From NCBI GenBank assembly GCA_002372235.1, contig DFJI01000039.1, positions 1 to 64,000 of the forward strand: 64,000 bases of DNA, in the 5' to 3' direction. The DNA is from Prevotella sp. UBA3675 (GTDB taxonomy: Bacteria > Bacteroidota > Bacteroidia > Bacteroidales > Bacteroidaceae). Shown in pieces: positions 35,563-44,215 of the stretch. The notes beneath the pieces were generated by a model, which was not told the origin of the DNA, searched no databases, and was given only the letters and a program-made list of their open reading frames with translations. A program made the translations under genes and the position numbers. Positions within the stretch are counted from its first letter, which is position 1. Every line of letters starts with the position of its first letter.

Positions 35563-36522
35563 ATGATGAGGACGATGATTATTAGTCTGAAGGAAATCAA
35601 GCTAAGATATATTGGCGTATGGCTCAAGGATCAGCTGCAACGGCCTCACATGTTTCGTAACTTGGTAGTTAACAGGTCGGCATGGGGAGCCTTCTCTATC
35701 TACTCGCATATCAAGAGGAGTAACGGGAAGCCTAAGATAGCGTACCCGACAAAGAGCAAGGCAGAGAATGCTGCTGTAGATATGGCAAAGAAGTATGGAA
35801 AGCCATTCACGGTCTATAAGTGCTTGTTCTGCGACGGATGGCATGTCAGCCAAGATGCGCATGGATTGCCTATTCAGGAAAAATCCACCGAAGCGCTGAA
35901 TTTGGAAAAATATGCCAAAAAGCCTATTGCACAGGCAACGGCTTTGGACGTGAAGAAAATCTTATCTACTAACATTCCAGATTTGGCACCTGTCTATGGA
36001 GGCTTTCGTGGAAGAACGCTATCGTCTGAAAGACAACTGCACGCATGGAACACGATGATGGAGGCTGGCATTAACCAGATCATTGATTTGCGAGCAGACT
36101 ACACTTCCGACTTCTATAGTGAACTGTGCAAGGAAAGTGGCATAGCATATTTTCACTACCCGGTGTCATACGAGGAGGTTGAGCAGATGATTAGCCTCTT
36201 TCCAGAGTTTTGTCGTTTGATAGACAACGGCCGTTTTTACATTGCTTGTGCTATGGGACTGCATCGTACTGATATTGCACTTTGCACGTATTGGACGTTC
36301 AATGCTGCTGACAAGGGGATTGCTCCGCCAGAGATTCGAGGCTACAGAAAAGTAGATGGGCATAACACCAACAAAATCATGCGTGTACTCAACGCTTTCT
36401 ATCAACATAAGACCGAAAAGGAAGGAAAAGAACCTATACCCATAGAAGTCTTTAAGGAACGCAAGAATATCATCAATGAATTGAGTAAGCTAGAATCCCT
36501 TTCCACTACATCAATGCCTTGA
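35563..36522 (+). CDS. CX5R (dual-specificity-like) phosphatase with an N-terminal zinc-finger-like segment
   Basis: 319 residues. The N-terminal 100 residues contain YKCLFCDGWHVSQ (Cys87, Cys90, His94), a small CxxC...WH motif like those of short phage-type zinc proteins. The C-terminal half is a tyrosine-phosphatase-like fold: NQIIDLRADY, then the signature CAMGLHRT (Cys229-x5-Arg235) after FYIA. Substrate unknown: protein, nucleotide or inositol phosphate are possible. The end overlaps the miaA stop region on the other strand by 17 bp. The fusion is unusual, and the location at the edge of the accessory region suggests a role in stress or defence, without proof. Confidence 0.75.
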   Translation: MMRTMIISLKEIKLRYIGVWLKDQLQRPHMFRNLVVNRSAWGAFSIYSHIKRSNGKPKIAYPTKSKAENAAVDMAKKYGKPFTVYKCLFCDGWHVSQDAHGLPIQEKSTEALNLEKYAKKPIAQATALDVKKILSTNIPDLAPVYGGFRGRTLSSERQLHAWNTMMEAGINQIIDLRADYTSDFYSELCKESGIAYFHYPVSYEEVEQMISLFPEFCRLIDNGRFYIACAMGLHRTDIALCTYWTFNAADKGIAPPEIRGYRKVDGHNTNKIMRVLNAFYQHKTEKEGKEPIPIEVFKERKNIINELSKLESLSTTSMP

Positions 36523-37438
36523 TGGCCTGCACCTTCTCCTCCATCGGCAACGTGGCATCTATCCAGTGGATGGTGAAGCCGCGACGCTCCATGCCCCGGA
36601 ACCAGGTCATTTGCCGCTTGGCAAACTGGTGGATGGCTATCTCTAACTGACGGAACATTTCATCGTAAGTAAGGCGACCAATGACATACTCCGTGAGATA
36701 CTTGTATTCCAACCCATAGTAAATGAGGTCCTCGGCAGGGATGCCGCTATCGAGCAGTGTCCGAATCTCATCGACCATACCCTCATCGAGACGGGCTTTC
36801 AGACGACAAGTGATCTTCTCACGGCGCAGCTCACGGTCGATATTCACCCCGATAATGAGCGACTGAATGGCAGGCAGTTCCCTAAGGGGCATGGGATGCT
36901 CCAAGTTGTAGGATTCTATCTCGATGGCTCGAATGGCCCGCTGACAGGAGTCCACGTCCGTGACATTATGCATCACCGAACCGTTCTTGCGCTTCAGTTC
37001 CTCCAACATGACAGTCAGTTCTTCCAGGCTCTTTCCTTCCAACTGCGCACGCAGTTCAGGGTTCTGTGGAACGGGTGACAGGTGATAGCCCTTGAGCACA
37101 GCCTCGATATAGAGTCCGGTACCTCCGCAGAGGATGGGTTGCCGGTTTCTTTCCAGGATCTGCTGATAGGCATCGTAGAAATCCTGCTGGTACTGAAAAA
37201 GATTATACTTCGTGCCAGGCTCGCAGATGTCAATCAAGTGGTAGGGGATGTCAATGGGAGTGCCGTCAATCTCCACGCGGTAGTCGGCCAGGTCCTTACC
37301 TGTTCCGATGTCCATCCGTCGGTACACCTGCCTTGAGTCGGCAGAGAGGATCTCACCGTCGGTTTCGCTTGCCAAAGCCGCTGCCAACGGTGTCTTCCCG
37401 CTGGCTGTTGGTCCAAGAATAGTAATCAGTTGTTTCAT
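36506..37438 (-). CDS. miaA: tRNA dimethylallyltransferase
   Basis: 310 residues from ATG 37438; an in-frame ATG at 37477 lies upstream of the -7 box. It adds a dimethylallyl group to A37 of tRNAs reading UNN codons. Features: P-loop ITILGPTASGKT (5-16), LSADSRQVYRRMDIGTGK, YHLIDICEPG, QPILCGGTGLYIEAVL, and CQRAIRAIE, all typical of MiaA. Near-C-terminal FAKRQMTWFRGM is the family end motif. Single gene. Confidence 0.96.
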   Translation of the reverse strand: MKQLITILGPTASGKTPLAAALASETDGEILSADSRQVYRRMDIGTGKDLADYRVEIDGTPIDIPYHLIDICEPGTKYNLFQYQQDFYDAYQQILERNRQPILCGGTGLYIEAVLKGYHLSPVPQNPELRAQLEGKSLEELTVMLEELKRKNGSVMHNVTDVDSCQRAIRAIEIESYNLEHPMPLRELPAIQSLIIGVNIDRELRREKITCRLKARLDEGMVDEIRTLLDSGIPAEDLIYYGLEYKYLTEYVIGRLTYDEMFRQLEIAIHQFAKRQMTWFRGMERRGFTIHWIDATLPMEEKVQAIKALM

Positions 37439-37447
37439 AGATGTTTG

Positions 37448-37455
37448 CAAAAGTA
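37448..37455 (-). promoter_or_regulatory. -7 box for miaA
   Basis: TACTTTTG on the minus strand, 10 nt before ATG 37438, giving a very short leader. Confidence 0.6.
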
Positions 37456-37499
37456 AGAAAAAAAAGACAACCGTCATGACTTTTTTCGGGAAAAATAGC

Positions 37500-37507
37500 T
37501 ATCTTTG
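37500..37507 (+). promoter_or_regulatory. -7 box for the DUF4450-like gene
   Basis: TATCTTTG, 45 nt before ATG 37552, divergent from the miaA promoter. Confidence 0.6.
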
Positions 37508-37551
37508 CAGCACTCGAAGAATGAAACAGAACGAATACTGCTCTTTTCACA

Positions 37552-40476
37552 ATGAATCGATTTTTCATCCTAGCCCTTCCTATGCTGGCTATGACCAACC
37601 TCACAGCAAGTGGACAGACCCACATTGCTGGGGTTATACAATCGTATAATGAAGCAAGTCGCGGACAACTGCGCACCCAGCAATATTTTCCCGAGAACGG
37701 GGCTTTCGTCTGCGAGAATGGTAAAAACCGTTTCACCCGTGCGCTCTACGGCTCCTATACCGACTGGCGTGTAGAGACCTCCGACCGACCTGCCTTCGCA
37801 GTTGTGAAGAAAGGTCACCATCGCAACATCCGTTTTTCTGTAAATGGTGTTGCCCTCGACTCCACCGACTATTGCAAGGCTACTTATAAGAACGGCATGC
37901 GCAGCTACCTGCTGAAGGACCATCGCTGGCAGAGCGCACTCCGGATGGCTGTTGTGGCACTCCCCACCGAAGAGGGAGCCGTATGGCAGTTGGAAGCCGA
38001 CGATGCGGCAATGGCACTCGACGTACAGGTCAAGTTGTGCCAGATAGCCAAGCCGAAGTTGAAGCGCAATGGTGACATCGGAGCTGATGCCCCAGGTGTG
38101 TTCGAACCCGACCCGCAAGAGCGCGGACTTGTAGTGAGCCAAGCTTCCTATAGCGATGACAGTCGCACGAAAGCCCACATCGTGGTACGCCTCGACTCAG
38201 TGGCTCCACTGAGTTTCGCAGATGCCAGTCAGCTATACAACGAAGCACTGCAGTACAACGAGCAGTTGGCAAGCCGATTGACATTCCACACCCCCGATCC
38301 TTACATCAACACCTTAGGCAGTGCGCTCGCCGTAGCTGCCGACGGCGACTGGGACGGTCAGACGTGGCTGCACGGCTGCATTGGCTGGCGCATGCCGCTG
38401 GCAGGATGGCGAGCAGCATACGTGGGTGATGTGCTGGGCTGGAACGACCGTCAGTTGAGCCACTTCGATGCCTATGCCAAGAGTCAGGTGACCGACGTGC
38501 CGGCTACCATCCCCCACCCCTCGCAAGACCCGAAGATGAACCTGGCACGTGCCGAGAAGCGATGGGGCACACAGATGTACTCGAACGGCTACATCTGTCG
38601 CAACCCCGAACGCAATGACCAGATGCACCACTACGACATGAACCTCAACTATATGGACGAGTTGCTGTGGCACTTCCAGTATGATGCCGACACCATCTAT
38701 ATGCGCCGCATGTGGCCTGTCATCAAGCGCCATCTGGCATGGGAGAAGCGCAACTACGATGCCGACGGCGATCACCTCTACGATGCCTACTGCTGCATCT
38801 GGGCAAGCGATGCCTTATACTATAGTGGTGGAGCCGTGACCCACTCCTCTGCCTATAACTATAGAGGTAACAAGCTCGCTGCCCGCATTGCCGAAATCAT
38901 CGGAGAGGATCCCAAGCCCTACCAGCAAGAGGCAGAAGCCATCCTCAAGGCCATGAACGAGCGTCTCTGGATGAAGGACAAAGGTGTCTGGGCAGAGTAT
39001 CAGGACGCGATGGGCTTGAAACGACTCCATGAAAGTCCTGCCGTATGGAGCATCTATACACCCATCGATTGTGGCGCTTGTTCGCCAGAACAGGCATATA
39101 GGGCTACCAACTGGGTGAGGTCGCACATCCCTCATTTCCGTGTTGAGAATACGGGCTATCGCACCATCGCCACATCAAACTGGATGCCCTATTCGTGGAG
39201 CATCAACAACGTGGCCATTGCCGAGGTGATGCACACGGCACTGGCTTTCTTCGAGGCAGGCAACAGCACACAGGGTTTCGACCTGCTGATGGGCAATGTG
39301 ATGGACAACATGTACTTCGGACAGTCGCCTGCCAACTTCGGACAGTTATCGCACTTCGATGCAGCCCGTGGTGAGTGTTATCGCGACTTTGGTGATTGCA
39401 TCGGCATCTCTTCGCGCACACTGATTCAAGGTCTCTTTGGCATTATTCCTCAGGCGCTTGACGGTAAGTGCATGATTCGTCCTGGCTTTCCTGACTCGTG
39501 GAATAGCGTCAGCATCAAGACACCTTATCTGGAATATAAGTTTACGCGCAAGGAAGGACTGGAGCGCTATGAAATCACACAGAACTTCCGTCAGCCCCTG
39601 AAGATTGTGCTCCGCCAGAACTGCGGACTGGGAAAGTATCATGACACCGAGGGTACCAGCGAACGGCATCAAGTGATAGAAGTGAAAAAAGCTGATTACG
39701 TGATGCGTCTGTCGCATCCCGTTGTGCACGGGAAGCCTGAACTGGGACTTGCCGAGCCTACGGAAGGAGCCAAGCGGGTGCAAAAGATAGACAGTTACTT
39801 CAATGCCGAGGTGGATGACATCTACAAGAATCAGTACCTCTCGCCCCGCCCACAGGTTACTACGCTTCAGATTCCCGTTCAGGGAGTGGGCGAATGGTGT
39901 CATCCACAGTACACCCCCACCATCAACGACTCCGTGTTCCGCACCCTTATTCGCAACAATCAGTTCACTGTGGCTGGTGTGCCTTTCCGCACGCCCACTG
40001 AGGGGCGCAACATTGCTTACACCTCGCTGTGGGACAACTATCCCGACAGCATTGTGATACCGCTCAAGGGAAGGGCTTCAGCTGCCTATCTGCTGATGGC
40101 TGGCAGCACCAACCACATGCAGAGCCGCATCGACAATGGGCTCGTCGTCGTGACCTATACCGACCACACCACCGATACGCTCCGTCTGCAGAACCCCGCC
40201 AACTGGTGTCCCATTGAGCAGGACTACTTCATCGACGGCAAGGCGTTCAGCGCTGCCCAGCCTCGACCCTACCGCGTCTGTCTGGGAACTGGCACCGTGA
40301 GCCGCAACCTGGGTGAAGCCCTCAACATCAAGGAGGTGTACGGACGAGAAATACCCGGAGGAGCAGCACAGATGCTCAACATGCCCCTCAACAGGCAGAA
40401 GAAACTGAAAAGCCTCACTCTACGCACGCTCTCCAACGACGTGGTGATAGGACTGATGGGCATTACATTACAATGA
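37552..40476 (+). CDS. Large secreted (alpha/alpha)6-type glycosidase, DUF4450-like
   Basis: 974 residues with a signal peptide (ending ASGQ). Residues about 25-240 are beta-sandwich. About 250-680 look like an (alpha/alpha)6 barrel: GDWDGQTWLHGCIGWRMPLAGWRAAYVGD, NLNYMDELLWHFQYDADTIYMRRMWPVIKRHLAWEKR, YDAYCCIWASDALYYSGG, and QGLFGIIPQALDGK. This order resembles proteins with the DUF4450 domain found in Bacteroidetes polysaccharide loci, related to GH78-type folds. I cannot name the substrate. A C-terminal beta domain follows (about 740-970). It starts 16 nt before the kinase/RapZ gene, so they may form one operon. Confidence 0.75.
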   Translation: MNRFFILALPMLAMTNLTASGQTHIAGVIQSYNEASRGQLRTQQYFPENGAFVCENGKNRFTRALYGSYTDWRVETSDRPAFAVVKKGHHRNIRFSVNGVALDSTDYCKATYKNGMRSYLLKDHRWQSALRMAVVALPTEEGAVWQLEADDAAMALDVQVKLCQIAKPKLKRNGDIGADAPGVFEPDPQERGLVVSQASYSDDSRTKAHIVVRLDSVAPLSFADASQLYNEALQYNEQLASRLTFHTPDPYINTLGSALAVAADGDWDGQTWLHGCIGWRMPLAGWRAAYVGDVLGWNDRQLSHFDAYAKSQVTDVPATIPHPSQDPKMNLARAEKRWGTQMYSNGYICRNPERNDQMHHYDMNLNYMDELLWHFQYDADTIYMRRMWPVIKRHLAWEKRNYDADGDHLYDAYCCIWASDALYYSGGAVTHSSAYNYRGNKLAARIAEIIGEDPKPYQQEAEAILKAMNERLWMKDKGVWAEYQDAMGLKRLHESPAVWSIYTPIDCGACSPEQAYRATNWVRSHIPHFRVENTGYRTIATSNWMPYSWSINNVAIAEVMHTALAFFEAGNSTQGFDLLMGNVMDNMYFGQSPANFGQLSHFDAARGECYRDFGDCIGISSRTLIQGLFGIIPQALDGKCMIRPGFPDSWNSVSIKTPYLEYKFTRKEGLERYEITQNFRQPLKIVLRQNCGLGKYHDTEGTSERHQVIEVKKADYVMRLSHPVVHGKPELGLAEPTEGAKRVQKIDSYFNAEVDDIYKNQYLSPRPQVTTLQIPVQGVGEWCHPQYTPTINDSVFRTLIRNNQFTVAGVPFRTPTEGRNIAYTSLWDNYPDSIVIPLKGRASAAYLLMAGSTNHMQSRIDNGLVVVTYTDHTTDTLRLQNPANWCPIEQDYFIDGKAFSAAQPRPYRVCLGTGTVSRNLGEALNIKEVYGREIPGGAAQMLNMPLNRQKKLKSLTLRTLSNDVVIGLMGITLQ

Positions 40477-40492
40477 ATACATAAAAAAAGCT

Positions 40493-42058
40493 ATGGAACA
40501 ACTGTTGAAACTATATCAAAACTGGCGAGGACAAGAACCAGCCCAAACTGAGAAACTGCCAGGTGCAGGCAGCAACCGAGCCTACTATCGATTGACCGAC
40601 AATGACGGACAGAGCGTCATAGGATGCGTCGGCACCAGTCGCGACGAGAACCACGCCTTCATCTATCTGGCCCAGCACTTCACCCTGCGTAGGCTGCCAG
40701 TGCCAAAGGTACTCGCTGTGAGCGACGACGAGCTGCGCTATCTGCAGTCCGACCTGGGCAGCACATCGCTCTTCGATGCCATCAGCGGAGGTCGTGAGGC
40801 AGGCGGGCGCTATACCGTAGCCGAACAACAGTTGCTCAGACGCACCATTCGCGAACTGCCCAACATACAGTTTCGGGGAGCACGCGGACTGGACTTTAGC
40901 CACTGCTATCCGCAACCCGATTTCAATGTCGAGGGAGTACTCTTCGACCTGAACTATTTCAAGTACTGCTTCCTGAAAGCCAGTGAGCTTGATTTCCATG
41001 AGATGAAGCTCGAGGCCGACTTCCGTCTGCTAGCCAAAGACCTCACCACAGAGAGTTCAGACAGCTTTCTCTATCGCGACTTCCAGGCGCGCAACGTCAT
41101 GCTGGTAGGAGAAGACACCCCCCAACCATTCTTCATCGATTTCCAGGGAGGCAGACGCGGTCCGTTCTACTACGACCTGGCCTCTTTCCTGTGGCAGGCA
41201 TCAGCCCAGTATCCCGACAAACTGCGCCACGAGCTCATCGACGAATACTATGAGGCAGCCCAGCAGTTCACCGAGATGCCTAAGCGCGACCTCTTCGACA
41301 GCCGTCTGCGCCTGTTTGTCTTCTTCCGCACCCTGCAGGTGCTGGGAGCCTACGGCTTCAGAGGCTACTTCGAGCGTAAGCAGCACTTCATCAAGAGCAT
41401 TCCTCCCGCCATACAGAACCTGCGCGAGCTGCTACAGTCGCCTGCCGACCTGCCCTATCCCTATCTGTGCGATGTACTGCGCCGTCTGTGTCAGTTGCCC
41501 CAGTATCATCACATTGAGGTGGTTGCACAGTCGCGTTCCGATGGTTACAAGACCACCGACCTGAACCCCTACAACGCCCACCCCAAAGACGGTCCTGCCA
41601 CTTTCTCAAAGTACGATGCACAGGGTCCGCTTGTGGTCAAGGTGTTCAGCTTCAGCTATCATAAGGGCATCCCCGAAGACGAGAGCGGCAACGGCGGTGG
41701 CTATGTGTTCGACTGCCGCAGCACCCACAACCCCGGTCGCTACGAGCCTTACAAGAAGTTGACTGGTCTCGACGAGCCCGTCATCCGCTTCTTAGAGGAC
41801 GACGGCGAAATCCTTACGTTCCTCGACTCAGTCTATAAACTGGCCGATGCCCACGTGCAGCGCTACATTCAGCGCGGCTTCACCTCACTGATGTTCTGCT
41901 TCGGCTGCACGGGCGGTCAGCATCGCTCCGTCTATAGTGCCCAGCATCTGGCTGAGCACATCCACAGCAAGTTCGGCATTGAGGTGCATGTCTGCCATCG
42001 CGAACAGAACATTCAGCAGGTATTGAAAGCGAATGCCACAAACTCACAAGCATCATGA
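40493..42058 (+). CDS. AmgK-like sugar kinase fused to a RapZ C-terminal domain
   Basis: 521 residues. The N-terminal part (about 1-320) is an aminoglycoside-phosphotransferase fold: GAGSNRAYYRLT, catalytic loop LYRDFQARNVML (Asp196) and metal-binding FIDFQGGRRG (Asp216). AmgK of this type puts a phosphate on C1 of MurNAc. From about 379 it is a RapZ C-terminal domain: VVKVFSFSYHKGIP, FDCRSTHNPGR, FCFGCTGGQHRSVY; the RapZ N-terminal P-loop domain is absent. RapZ in other bacteria senses glucosamine 6-phosphate, so this domain may make the kinase respond to amino-sugar levels. With the MurU-like gene downstream this is probably peptidoglycan recycling. The stop overlaps the next ATG (ATGA). 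Confidence 0.88.
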   Translation: MEQLLKLYQNWRGQEPAQTEKLPGAGSNRAYYRLTDNDGQSVIGCVGTSRDENHAFIYLAQHFTLRRLPVPKVLAVSDDELRYLQSDLGSTSLFDAISGGREAGGRYTVAEQQLLRRTIRELPNIQFRGARGLDFSHCYPQPDFNVEGVLFDLNYFKYCFLKASELDFHEMKLEADFRLLAKDLTTESSDSFLYRDFQARNVMLVGEDTPQPFFIDFQGGRRGPFYYDLASFLWQASAQYPDKLRHELIDEYYEAAQQFTEMPKRDLFDSRLRLFVFFRTLQVLGAYGFRGYFERKQHFIKSIPPAIQNLRELLQSPADLPYPYLCDVLRRLCQLPQYHHIEVVAQSRSDGYKTTDLNPYNAHPKDGPATFSKYDAQGPLVVKVFSFSYHKGIPEDESGNGGGYVFDCRSTHNPGRYEPYKKLTGLDEPVIRFLEDDGEILTFLDSVYKLADAHVQRYIQRGFTSLMFCFGCTGGQHRSVYSAQHLAEHIHSKFGIEVHVCHREQNIQQVLKANATNSQAS

Positions 42059-42957
42059 AACGCATCATCCCGTTCCTATTCCTCCTCATGATGGCAGTCT
42101 GCCTACAGGCTGGCACCGAGAAGGGCATGCGCCCTGAAACGAAAGCAACAGCAGGCAGAAAAGAAACTGTGCCTGTGATTTTGACCGCAGGACAATCGAA
42201 TGCCGACGGACGAGTGCCACTGAAAGACCTGCCCTCCTACGTGTACTACGACTACTGCCAGTGGAGCTACGGCAGTGGTGACTTCGAGACGGCCACCGGA
42301 CAGTTCACGCCCTTTTGGCCGCGTGTGGCCAAGCCAAAGATAGAGCAGAGCTGGGGCTTCGATGCCATCGTCTATTACCTGCTGGAACAACGGTGGCAAC
42401 GACCTTTCTACGTCATCAAGCACACCGATGGAGGCACCGCCATCGACCCGTCCTGCAAAAGCAGCACCCACGGTCTCTTCTGGAGTGCCGACACGGCCTT
42501 CCTCAATCACACCACTTCAGCCAGTCATGGCGGCAAGTCGCTCCTGCTGGCTTTCGAACGCCAGGTGGAGGACTGCCTGAAGACTCTTCCCGAGCATTAC
42601 GACATCCAGTGTCTGCTGTGGCATCAGGGAGAGAGCGACTTTCAGGCCGACAGTCTCTATTATGACAATCTGAAGGCCGTCATCGCCCACATCCGCCAAC
42701 ATCTGGTGAAGGTTACGGGCAAGCGGAAGTATCGCAAGCTGCCTGTCATCTGCGGCAACTACTCCGTGCAGAGCCGTCAGCGCAGTGAGCGCATAGCCAA
42801 TGCGCTGAACCGCATGGCTAAGGACGACCGTCACTTCTACGTGGTTGACGCCAGCGATCTGCCTTTGCTGCGCGACCGTCTCCACTTCAATGCCGAGGGA
42901 GCCGAGACACTGGGCCGACGAATCTATGAAAAGCTCGCTACCATCATAGCAATGTGA
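42055..42957 (+). CDS. Secreted SASA-type acetylesterase
   Basis: 300 residues, signal peptide ending LQAG. SGNH-like features of the sialate O-acetylesterase (SASA/DUF303) family: VILTAGQSNADGR (nucleophile Ser48), LLWHQGESD and DRLHFNAEGAETLG (Asp274, His277). It removes O-acetyl groups from sugars outside the cytoplasm. The start codon overlaps the kinase/RapZ stop. Its place between AmgK-like and MurU-like genes suggests O-acetylated MurNAc or muropeptides as substrate; a plant-glycan substrate is the alternative. Confidence 0.85.
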   Translation: MKRIIPFLFLLMMAVCLQAGTEKGMRPETKATAGRKETVPVILTAGQSNADGRVPLKDLPSYVYYDYCQWSYGSGDFETATGQFTPFWPRVAKPKIEQSWGFDAIVYYLLEQRWQRPFYVIKHTDGGTAIDPSCKSSTHGLFWSADTAFLNHTTSASHGGKSLLLAFERQVEDCLKTLPEHYDIQCLLWHQGESDFQADSLYYDNLKAVIAHIRQHLVKVTGKRKYRKLPVICGNYSVQSRQRSERIANALNRMAKDDRHFYVVDASDLPLLRDRLHFNAEGAETLGRRIYEKLATIIAM

Positions 42958-42996
42958 TTTCCGTTTTTTTATTCTAAGAATAGTCATTTTCCTTTC

Positions 42997-43722
42997 ATGA
43001 AACAAGCAATGATCTTTGCCGCAGGGTTGGGCACCAGACTAAAACCACTCACCGACACCATGCCGAAAGCGCTGGTGCCCGTGGCCGGACAACCGCTGCT
43101 GTGGCACGTCATCATGAAGCTGAAGGCCGCCGGCTTCGAACGTATCGTCATCAATGTTCACCACTTTGCCAGCCAAATCGTAAACTACTTGCAGGCCCAC
43201 CGAAACTTTGATTTAGACATTCGCATCAGCGACGAGACCGAGATGCTGCTTGAGACAGGTGGCGGCATCAAGAAAGCCTTGCCACTCTTCGATCCCGACA
43301 GTCCCATACTGATACACAATGTTGACATACTGAGCAACGTCAGTCTCGACACGCTCTTTCCCGAAAGACATCCCGATGCGCTGCTCCTCGTGAGCCAGCG
43401 AAACACGAAGCGCTATCTGCTGTTCGACGACGAGATGATTCTCGACGGATGGACCAACATTGAGACTGGCGAAGTGAGAAGTCCCTATCCCAGTCTCGAC
43501 CCGTCTGGCATGAAGCGACTGGCCTTCAGCGGCATTCATGTGCTGTGGCCTCATGTGTTTCCTTTGTTCCGCGAGATGCCCGATCGCTTTGGCATCATCG
43601 ACTTCTATCTGAAGTACTGCAATCAGTGTGCTTTCATGGGATTAGAAAAATCCGACCTTCGCCTTATGGACGTAGGCAAGCTCGATACCATAGGCGAGGC
43701 CGAACAATTCCTCAAGGAATAG
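42997..43722 (+). CDS. MurU-like sugar-1-phosphate nucleotidyltransferase
   Basis: 241 residues. NTP-transferase signature MIFAAGLGTRLKPLTDTMPKALVPV, with ETGGGIKKALPLF, NVDILSN (metal-binding Asp) and FSGIHVLWPHVF. Size and motifs fit MurU, which converts MurNAc-1-phosphate to UDP-MurNAc in the recycling route begun by AmgK. Other sugar substrates are possible, but the AmgK-type kinase two genes upstream favours MurU. It ends the cluster, before a 490-bp gap and the AT-rich island. Confidence 0.85.
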   Translation: MKQAMIFAAGLGTRLKPLTDTMPKALVPVAGQPLLWHVIMKLKAAGFERIVINVHHFASQIVNYLQAHRNFDLDIRISDETEMLLETGGGIKKALPLFDPDSPILIHNVDILSNVSLDTLFPERHPDALLLVSQRNTKRYLLFDDEMILDGWTNIETGEVRSPYPSLDPSGMKRLAFSGIHVLWPHVFPLFREMPDRFGIIDFYLKYCNQCAFMGLEKSDLRLMDVGKLDTIGEAEQFLKE

Positions 43723-44215
43723 TGCAGAAAGCATATCTAGTCTAAGTCATTTTTTCGTAACTCTGGCTTTGCCGAAGTTTTTCGCTTTGCTCAAGGAAAC
43801 TCCTGCCACTCGGAAACGAAAAGAAAACCAAGCTTTCCTTTTGCATTTCACTCCTTTTTCCGTAACTTTGGAAGAAATCGCAGGATTTCTTTATATAAAG
43901 GCAGTCTGGGGAATTGAAAGAAAATGGGGTTACGAATTGGCAACCGTACTCAATCCACATTCTTCCACCTAAAGGTAGAAGTGTGGCTTCGCATTCTGCT
44001 ATGAAATGCATTCAATGAACACCCGATAATGAGCCATCAGCCGTTTTATGACTCATCATCGGGTGCAAAGGTACGAATAAGTGAGCAAAACACCTAATTT
44101 ATTTGAGTATTTTCGAACGCGAGAACTCGAACTCGTTCGCTTGGCTTGTCCAAGAACTTCGAGACATCGTCTCAAAGGTAATCATTCTTTCTGAAATCGC
44201 ACACATTGGGTACGC
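43723..44215. other. 493-bp non-coding region at the left edge of the AT-rich island
   Basis: Holds the left copy of a direct repeat (43751-43870), a copy of GGGTTACGA-TTGGCAACC (also at 50384), and scattered short inverted segments. Short ORFs inside are repeat-derived and judged not coding. Confidence 0.65.
43751..43870. repeat. Left copy of a ~120-bp direct repeat flanking the island
   Basis: A 41-bp core (43765-43805, beginning GGCTTTGCCGAAGTTTTTCG) is identical to 50540-50580. Similarity extends to CGTAACTTTG at both ends. The partner is 50526-50645, in the same orientation. Confidence 0.9.

Noticed and set aside
43769..43972. 67-codon frame in the left island repeat
   Set aside because: Most of it is the dispersed repeat also found at 50526-50645, and it lacks a promoter or a conserved motif.
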